Below, piece by piece: positions 57,057 through 64,000 of a stretch of 64,000 nt of DNA (the first letter of the stretch is position 1; every line of letters begins with the position of its first letter). Source of the DNA: Streptomyces sp. NBC_00878 (GTDB taxonomy: Bacteria > Actinomycetota > Actinomycetes > Streptomycetales > Streptomycetaceae); assembly GCF_026341515.1 (NCBI RefSeq), contig NZ_JAPEOK010000001.1, forward strand, positions 7,316,001 through 7,380,000. The letters run 5' to 3'. The position numbers and the translations under genes were made by a program. The notes beneath the pieces are model-generated. The model ran no database searches. It was not told the origin of the DNA and was given only the letters and a program-made list of their open reading frames with translations.

Positions 57057-58217
57057 TTACGAGCGGAACGGGCCCCTCACCTCGTACGTGATCCCACCGG
57101 ACGAACTGCCGCTGGTGCCGCGCTGGCTGGAGAAGTAGAGGCGGGTTCCGTCGGGGGAGAAGGCGGGGCCGGTGATCTCCGAGCCGGACTGGCCGTCGAT
57201 GCGCAGGAACGGGGCGATCACGTCGTTCGGCGTGATCACGCAGATCTCCATGTTGCCGCCGTCCTCCGCGACGAACAGGTCGCCCGAAGCGCTGCCGGTG
57301 ATGTTGTCGACGCCGGTCAGCGGGGCCGTACCGGAGGTCACGAGCGAGTCGTCGTACGCCAACTCGTATGTGTTGCTTGCCAGGTTGAGCTGCCAGACGC
57401 GGTTGTCGCCCTTGGTGGTGAACCAGACCGTGTCGTCGGCGTAGTGGCAGCCCTCGCCGCCGTTGAACTTCTTCGAGCCGGAGACCTGCGTACGGGTCGT
57501 AGTGGGGGAGCCGTCCGGGTCGGGCACGTTCGCCCAGGTGAAAGAGCCGGAGGTGGCCGTCCCGGCGACCATGACCTGAAGGGTGCCGGCGGACAGGTTG
57601 CCCCAGGTGGTGGGGACGAAGCGGTAGAGGCAGCCGTTGGTCTCGTCCTCCGTCAGGTACACCACCCGGCGCACCGGGTCGGCGGCCGCCGCCTCGTGTT
57701 TGAAGCGGCCCATCGCGTCCCGGCGCACGGCCGCGTTCACACCCCACGGGTCCGTCTCGTACACGTACCCGAGGGACACCTCCTCGCAGGACAGCCAGGT
57801 GTTCCACGGCGTCTTCCCGCCCGCGCAGTTCTGCCGGGTGCCGGACAGGATGCGGTACGCGCCCGTGATGGCGCCCGCCGACGAGAACTTCACCGCGCTC
57901 GCGCCGCCGGAGGGGTTGATCTCCGAGTTGGATACGTAGATCCAGCCGGCGCCATCCGCGTAACAGGCCCCGCCATCAGGGGCGTTGTGCCAGGTGTAGG
58001 ACGTGCCGGTGACCGTCTGGCCGGACCGGGCTATCACCCGGCTGGTGAAACCGCTCGGCAGCCTGACGCCGTTCGCGTCCGCCGCGCCGAGTGCCCCGTA
58101 CGGGCCGGTGCCGGGCTGGGCGGGTGCGGCGTACGCGGCGCCGCGCCACAGGGTTCCACCGAAGACGGCGGACGAACCGCCGAGGACGGCCGCACGCAGG
58201 AGAGTACGACGTTCCAC
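57057..58217 (-). CDS. Secreted PhoX/DUF839-like protein
   Basis: About 386 residues from the GTG at 58215-58217. The start ERRTLLRAAVLGGSSAVFGG resembles a twin-arginine signal. The body has PSGFTSRVIARSGQTVTGTS, WHNAPDGGACYADGAGWIYV, SNSEINPSGGASAVKFSSAG, NCAGGKTPWNTWLSCEEVS, GRFKHEAAAADPVRRVVYLT and FNGGEGCHYADDTVWFTTKG. This is the beta-propeller of PhoX-type phosphatases and DUF839 proteins, including the conserved CEE region. It may be a Ca2+/Fe3+-dependent phosphatase; only the fold and family are supported. Confidence 0.82.
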   Translation of the reverse strand: MERRTLLRAAVLGGSSAVFGGTLWRGAAYAAPAQPGTGPYGALGAADANGVRLPSGFTSRVIARSGQTVTGTSYTWHNAPDGGACYADGAGWIYVSNSEINPSGGASAVKFSSAGAITGAYRILSGTRQNCAGGKTPWNTWLSCEEVSLGYVYETDPWGVNAAVRRDAMGRFKHEAAAADPVRRVVYLTEDETNGCLYRFVPTTWGNLSAGTLQVMVAGTATSGSFTWANVPDPDGSPTTTRTQVSGSKKFNGGEGCHYADDTVWFTTKGDNRVWQLNLASNTYELAYDDSLVTSGTAPLTGVDNITGSASGDLFVAEDGGNMEICVITPNDVIAPFLRIDGQSGSEITGPAFSPDGTRLYFSSQRGTSGSSSGGITYEVRGPFRS

Positions 58218-58386
58218 TGTCGCTCCAAGGGGGTGCCGTGACCGCCCCGTCCGCCGGTCGGCGACGGGGTCGCGCACCGCCGGAGCCTAGGAGTGCGGGG
58301 TGGACGCGCCATGGCCGGGCGGTGACGTGTACGCATCACTGGCTGGCCGGGTGCCCCGTACGCGCATACGCGCATACGCCCTTGCG

Positions 58387-59337
58387 TCATGCCTTCAGGG
58401 CGTCGTACGCGATGCCCGTCAGCCGCTCCGACTCCTCCCAAAGTCGTTGCCCCGCCGTGTCGTTGAGGGTCCACTTGGCGCGCCACGACTTCGCGGGGGA
58501 GCCGCGCCAGGCAAGGATGGAAGGGCCGGTGAAGGAGTCCGGGCCCGCTTCGGGGGCGGTCGCCGCGTACAGGCTGGGGAGGGCGCCCGCCTCCGCGGAC
58601 TGGGCGAAGAGTCGGTTGCCGATCTCCATGAACCGTACGGAGGCCTTGCGGCCCTGCATCTTCGGGGCCGCGGTCTGGAGGTTGGTGGCGGCGTAGCCGG
58701 GGTGCGCGGCAGCCGCCACGACATCGGAGCCGATGGCGGCGAGCCGGCGCGCCAACTCGTGGACGAACAGCAGGTTCGCCGTCTTCGAGCGCGCGTACGC
58801 GGTCCAACGCCCGTACTTGCGCTCGCTGTTGAGGTCGTTGATGTCGATGTTGGCCTGCGCGTGCATGAAGCTGGACACGCTCACCACACGGGCGCCGGGC
58901 GCCCCGGACGCACCGGACGTGGCGAGCAGCGTCGGCAGGAGCAGCCCGGTGAGCGCGAAGTGGCCGAGGTGGTTGACCCCGAACTGCGTCTCGAAGCCGT
59001 CCGCCGTGCGGCCCTGCGGCAGCGCCATCACGCCCGCGTTGTTGACGAGCAGGTCGAGACGGTCGTACCGCCGCGCGTACGCCGCCGCGAACTCCCGTAC
59101 GGAGTCCAGGTCCCCGAGATCCAGCCGTACGAACTCCGCGTCCGCGTCGGGGACTTCGATGGCCAGGCGGTCGGCCGCCTCGGTGCCGCGCGCCTCACTG
59201 CGACAGGCGAGGACGACGCGCGCCCCGCGCCGGGCCAGTTCGCGGGCGGTGACGTACCCGATCCCGCTGTTCGCCCCGGTGACGACGGCCGTACGGCCGC
59301 TCTGGTCGGGGATGTCCTGCGCAGTCCAGCCGCTCAT
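58387..59337 (-). CDS. SDR-family oxidoreductase
   Basis: 316 residues. Canonical short-chain dehydrogenase motifs: TAVVTGANSGIGYVTARELA (TGxxxGIG), LLVNNAGVMALPQG (NNAG), VVSVSSFMHAQ (catalytic Ser), and TAYARSKTANLLFVHELARR (YxxxK). The length and HPGYAATNLQT segment match the retinol-dehydrogenase/WW-domain oxidoreductase-like group often annotated simply as SDR. NAD(P)-dependent; substrate unknown. Gene stands alone. Confidence 0.93.
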   Translation of the reverse strand: MSGWTAQDIPDQSGRTAVVTGANSGIGYVTARELARRGARVVLACRSEARGTEAADRLAIEVPDADAEFVRLDLGDLDSVREFAAAYARRYDRLDLLVNNAGVMALPQGRTADGFETQFGVNHLGHFALTGLLLPTLLATSGASGAPGARVVSVSSFMHAQANIDINDLNSERKYGRWTAYARSKTANLLFVHELARRLAAIGSDVVAAAAHPGYAATNLQTAAPKMQGRKASVRFMEIGNRLFAQSAEAGALPSLYAATAPEAGPDSFTGPSILAWRGSPAKSWRAKWTLNDTAGQRLWEESERLTGIAYDALKA

Positions 59338-59675
59338 GGCTTGACTCCCTCTGCGTAGTCACATGTCCGGCTGTGCATCCATCCCGACAAGGGGCTGGCA
59401 AGGGGCAGAGTCTACCGCTCCGATGGCCCGTTGGGCCATCCTGTGGGGCTGACGAACATGCAGGTCAGACTGGATGTGGCAGGCGTTTCGGACACATGTC
59501 GCGGAGGGCAACGACACGGCCGGACCGCTGGGATGACAGCACCCCTCGGGACGGGTGTCGAGCTCTCGCGCAACACCCGCCCCTCACAGCGGAGTTCAGG
59601 ACGTGGGGTAGCAGGACTCCGTGATGCCGGGCGGCGAGTCGGTGCCGAACGCCGCCGTCGTGCACGGTGGTCCGG
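59338..59675. other. Gene-free stretch with a short stem-loop
   Basis: No supported gene. GATGGCCC-GTT-GGGCCATC (59422-59440) forms an 8-bp stem about 80 bases upstream of the SDR start. The rest presumably holds the SDR promoter and the 3' region of the beta-helix gene. Confidence 0.5.
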
Positions 59676-61475
<1,800 letters not shown>

Positions 61476-61705
61476 GGGGGCGACTCTCCTGGTTCAGGAA
61501 ATGAACGGTGGGGGGTTTTGGGAGCGCTCTCTCGCCGATGAATGCTTCATCTGCGCGAGCCACACGTCAAGAGTTGTGACCGGAGTCCGTACTTGTTGTT
61601 GCTGAGTGAACATCAACTGATCTCGCTGGGCGGCTTCGGCTTCATCCGCTGGTGTGTGCCCTCGCGAACACCGGCGAGGCCGTGGCCGGCCGACCGCGGC
61701 CCCGC

Positions 61706-63595
61706 TCACCGGGAGGCGTACTCCTCGGGTACGGGCCGCGTGTCGAGGTAGAACCACTCGGCGGTGGGCCCGGGCCCCCGCGTCGGGCCCGTGGTCGTGG
61801 GTGCGTACGGGTGCCTGGGGAGCGCGGCCCCGGTCGGGTGCGCCTGCTCACCGACAGCCGGGTCCGCCACGGACGCCGGCTTTGCCGGACCCGGCATCAG
61901 CAACTCCACCCGCAGGCCGAGCCCCCGCTGCTGGGCGACGAACTCCTCCACCTGGTTGCGACAGGCGTGATCGAGGTGGGTCACACCGGTCAGGTCGAGC
62001 CGGATGCGCGGCTTGCCCGCCTCGGCGGCGGCCTCCAGGGCCTCGATCAGCTGGGGCAGCCGCAGGAACGTGGCGTTGCCCGCCATGACGACCTTGGCGG
62101 TGTCCTCCTCCAGGTGCTGCTTGATGACGGTCTGCGACATGCGAAGGGCCGCGAGGACGATGCCGGCGGCCAGGCCGAAGAGGACGCCTTCGAGGAGCGC
62201 GGTCGCCACGATGACCAGCGTGGTGAGGGTCATCACCGCGAACTCGCCCCGGTCCTGGCGCCACATCTTCGGGAACTCCTCGGGGGCGAAGAGCTTCCAG
62301 CCGCTGTGGACGAGGACGCCCGCGAGGACGGCGATCGGGATCAGGGCGAGGACCTGGGGCAGGAGCAGCGCGAAGGCCAGCAGCCACAGGCCGTGCAGCG
62401 TACGGGACAGGCGGGTCTTGGCGCCCGCCTGGACGTTCGCGGAACTGCGGGCCACGACCGCAGTGATGGGCAGCGCGCCGAGGAGGCCCGCCACGGTGTT
62501 TCCGGCGCCCTGGGCGATGAGTTCGGGGTTGTAGCGGGTGCGCGGGCCGCTGTGCATACGGTCCACTGCGGCGGCCGTGAACAGGCTCTCCGCCGAGGCG
62601 ATCACCGTGAAGGTGAGGATGGCGGTGATGATCCCGACGTCGGCGAGTCCCGCGAACTCGGCCGGGCCGGGGACGTCCACGGACGCGAGCAGATTGCCCA
62701 CCTGGAGCGTCTTCACGTCCACGCCCGGCAGCGAGGCGACCGCGATACCGATCCCGACGGCCACGAGCGCGGCCGGGACCTTCTTCACCGGGCCCGGCAT
62801 CTTCTTCCACAGGAAGCTGAGCGCGATGGTGGCGATGCCGAGTCCTGCGGCGATCAGCGCCTGGGGGTTGGCGGAGGTGTCGGCGATCAGACCGGGGAGG
62901 CCCGCCATGTTCTCGATCGGCGTGCCCGGGGCCTTGGAGTCGGACATCGGGTACAACTGGCTGAACATCAGCGGCAGTCCGATGCCCGCGAGCATGCCCT
63001 GGACGACGGCCAGCGAGATCGCCTGGAAGATCCGGCCGAGGCGGACCAGGCCCAGGACGATCTGCAGGATGCCCGAGCCGAGGACGATCACGCCGAGCAT
63101 GGCGACGCCGTACTCGACGACGGTCTCCGCCACGAGGGCCGCCAACCCGGCCGCCGGACCGCTGACTTGGAGGGTGCTGCCGCGCGCGGCGCCGACCACC
63201 AGGCCGCCGATGACACCGGAGATGATGCCCAACTCGGCGGGGACACCGGAGGCGACGGCCACGCCGATGCACAGGGGGAGCGCGACGAGGAAGACGACGA
63301 GGGAGGCGGTGATCTCGGTCGCGAGGTCGGCCTTCGGCCCCTTGGTGCTCTTGCTGGTTCCGGCGGTCTTGTTCGTCCTTGCGGTCCTTGCGGTCCTGGC
63401 GGTCTTGGTCGGCGGGGTGGCGCCCGTCGAAGTGGCTGCCGATGTGGCTGCCGAAGTGGGGGCCGAAGTGGGGGCCGGCGGGGAGATGTCCGGGGCGTAG
63501 GCGGGTGCGGTCGGGGCGGGGAAGTCCGGGACCGGCGGGGCGTCCGGCATCCTGGCGTGCGCCGGTACGCGTCCGCGTGCGTGCAGCCCGCTCAT
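61706..63595 (-). CDS. SulP-family anion/bicarbonate transporter with STAS domain
   Basis: 629 residues from the ATG at 63593-63595, which overlaps the carbonic anhydrase stop. A repetitive Ala/Thr/Ser N-terminus (APTSAATSAATSTG, TARTARTARTNKTA) precedes the SulP core: LATEITASLVVFLVALPLCI, GSTLQVSGPAAGLAALVAET, SLAVVQGMLAGIGLPLMFSQ, AESLFTAAAVDRMHSGPRTR. A C-terminal STAS domain follows (RIRLDLTGVTHLDHACRNQV). Overlap with a beta-carbonic anhydrase suggests bicarbonate uptake (BicA-like) rather than sulfate. Confidence 0.92.
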   Translation of the reverse strand: MSGLHARGRVPAHARMPDAPPVPDFPAPTAPAYAPDISPPAPTSAPTSAATSAATSTGATPPTKTARTARTARTNKTAGTSKSTKGPKADLATEITASLVVFLVALPLCIGVAVASGVPAELGIISGVIGGLVVGAARGSTLQVSGPAAGLAALVAETVVEYGVAMLGVIVLGSGILQIVLGLVRLGRIFQAISLAVVQGMLAGIGLPLMFSQLYPMSDSKAPGTPIENMAGLPGLIADTSANPQALIAAGLGIATIALSFLWKKMPGPVKKVPAALVAVGIGIAVASLPGVDVKTLQVGNLLASVDVPGPAEFAGLADVGIITAILTFTVIASAESLFTAAAVDRMHSGPRTRYNPELIAQGAGNTVAGLLGALPITAVVARSSANVQAGAKTRLSRTLHGLWLLAFALLLPQVLALIPIAVLAGVLVHSGWKLFAPEEFPKMWRQDRGEFAVMTLTTLVIVATALLEGVLFGLAAGIVLAALRMSQTVIKQHLEEDTAKVVMAGNATFLRLPQLIEALEAAAEAGKPRIRLDLTGVTHLDHACRNQVEEFVAQQRGLGLRVELLMPGPAKPASVADPAVGEQAHPTGAALPRHPYAPTTTGPTRGPGPTAEWFYLDTRPVPEEYASR

Positions 63596-64000
63596 GCGGC
63601 GTGCACCCGGAAGCTGCCGTCCTCGTCCAACTCGTGGACCTGGCCGGTGTCGACCTCGTAGTACCAGCCGTGCAGCCGCAGCCGTCCCGCGTCGAGCCGT
63701 GGCTTGGTCACCGGGTAACTCCGCAGAGCCGCAAGCTGGTTGACGACGTTGAGCTGGGCCACGGCGGGCATCGACGGGTCCTCGAATGCTCCGTCGAGCA
63801 ACGGCGCGAGCTCCGGGCGGGCCAGGTCCAGCCAGGCGTCCACACCGGGCAGCGCGGACAGGTCGTCGCCGGACTTCAGAGCGCCCATCGCGCCGCAGTG
63901 GGAATGGCCGCACACGACGATGTCCTGAACGCCGAGCACCTCCAGTGCGTACTCGATGGTGGCGGCCTCGCCGGAGGCGCCCTGCCGCCCGTGCGGTGGA
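63592..64000 (-). CDS. Beta-carbonic anhydrase, N-terminus beyond window
   Basis: About 136 residues are visible; the frame continues past base 64000. IEYALEVLGVQDIVVCGHSH followed by CGAMGAL holds the zinc-binding His and Cys (H-x2-C) of the beta class. The end is YYEVDTGQVHELDEDGSFRV. It interconverts CO2 and bicarbonate. The stop (TGA 63592-63594) overlaps the SulP start, so enzyme and transporter are translationally coupled. The first zinc Cys and Asp/Arg dyad lie outside the window. Confidence 0.93.
   Translation of the reverse strand, partial: PPHGRQGASGEAATIEYALEVLGVQDIVVCGHSHCGAMGALKSGDDLSALPGVDAWLDLARPELAPLLDGAFEDPSMPAVAQLNVVNQLAALRSYPVTKPRLDAGRLRLHGWYYEVDTGQVHELDEDGSFRVHAA

Noticed and set aside
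61652..63661. Plus-strand frame of 669 codons opposite the SulP gene
   Set aside because: Asp/Gly/Arg/His-rich antisense shadow of a clear membrane transporter.

Overview
The window is high-GC actinobacterial chromosome, almost certainly Streptomyces. Evidence: GTG/TTG starts, tightly packed GC-rich genes, DUF397/XRE pairs, twin-arginine-type secreted proteins, LAxTG sortase substrates, sugar ABC operons without their own ATPase, and a core block (recO, uppS, zur-znuBCA, glyS, dusB, ppdK) in the order I recall from streptomycete chromosomes. No rRNA, tRNA or CRISPR array was seen.

Layout. 1-4.0 kb: cut-off GntR/FCD regulator with an overlapping phosphatase-like gene, a secreted TIM-barrel-like protein, and a divergent methyltransferase/AraC pair. 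4.1-10.3 kb: a sugar-uptake locus with a GH32-like glycosidase, LacI regulator, binding lipoprotein and two permeases. 10.3-13.7 kb: small regulators (HxlR, RidA, DUF397/XRE, DUF1266). 13.7-23.2 kb: recO-uppS, a large secreted M4 metalloprotease, zur-znuBCA and glyS. 23.2-28.5 kb: MBL hydrolase, alpha/beta hydrolase with divergent TetR, DUF4394 protein and a GH18 chitinase behind a DasR-like inverted repeat. 28.7-35.4 kb: an MFS pump divergent from an XRE regulator, a membrane glycosyltransferase, and a two-component system. 35.4-40.6 kb: a nest of mobile elements (two IS110-type transposases and an IS607-type tnpA-tnpB pair). 40.6-51.5 kb: a second MFS pump, dusB, two carbohydrate hydrolases with a divergent ROK regulator, and ppdK. 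51.7-53.9 kb: a second XRE/DUF6879 small-gene cluster. 54.0-64 kb: SDR/TetR pair, calcium-binding secreted proteins, PhoX-like protein, a second SDR, a beta-helix protein, and a SulP transporter overlapping a beta-carbonic anhydrase cut by the window end.

The most unusual property is the number of short perfect or near-perfect tandem repeats placed exactly at gene edges. Several duplicate the last codons plus the stop codon downstream of the gene (recO, alpha/beta hydrolase, XRE/MmyB-type regulator, glycosyltransferase, ROK regulator, the GntR/phosphatase junction, and more loosely ppdK). Others lie in frame at protein termini (SPNGR repeats in AraC, ETATAVR and GATGVH repeats in the XRE regulator, 33-bp repeats at the glycosidase C-terminus) or in 5' leaders (12-bp repeats before lacI, 10-bp repeats before an XRE gene). 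Other points of interest: a tnpB whose long C-terminal tail lies over a strongly structured candidate omega-RNA, well-formed operator pairs for two TetR genes, and a 33-codon TTA-containing reading frame ahead of ppdK.
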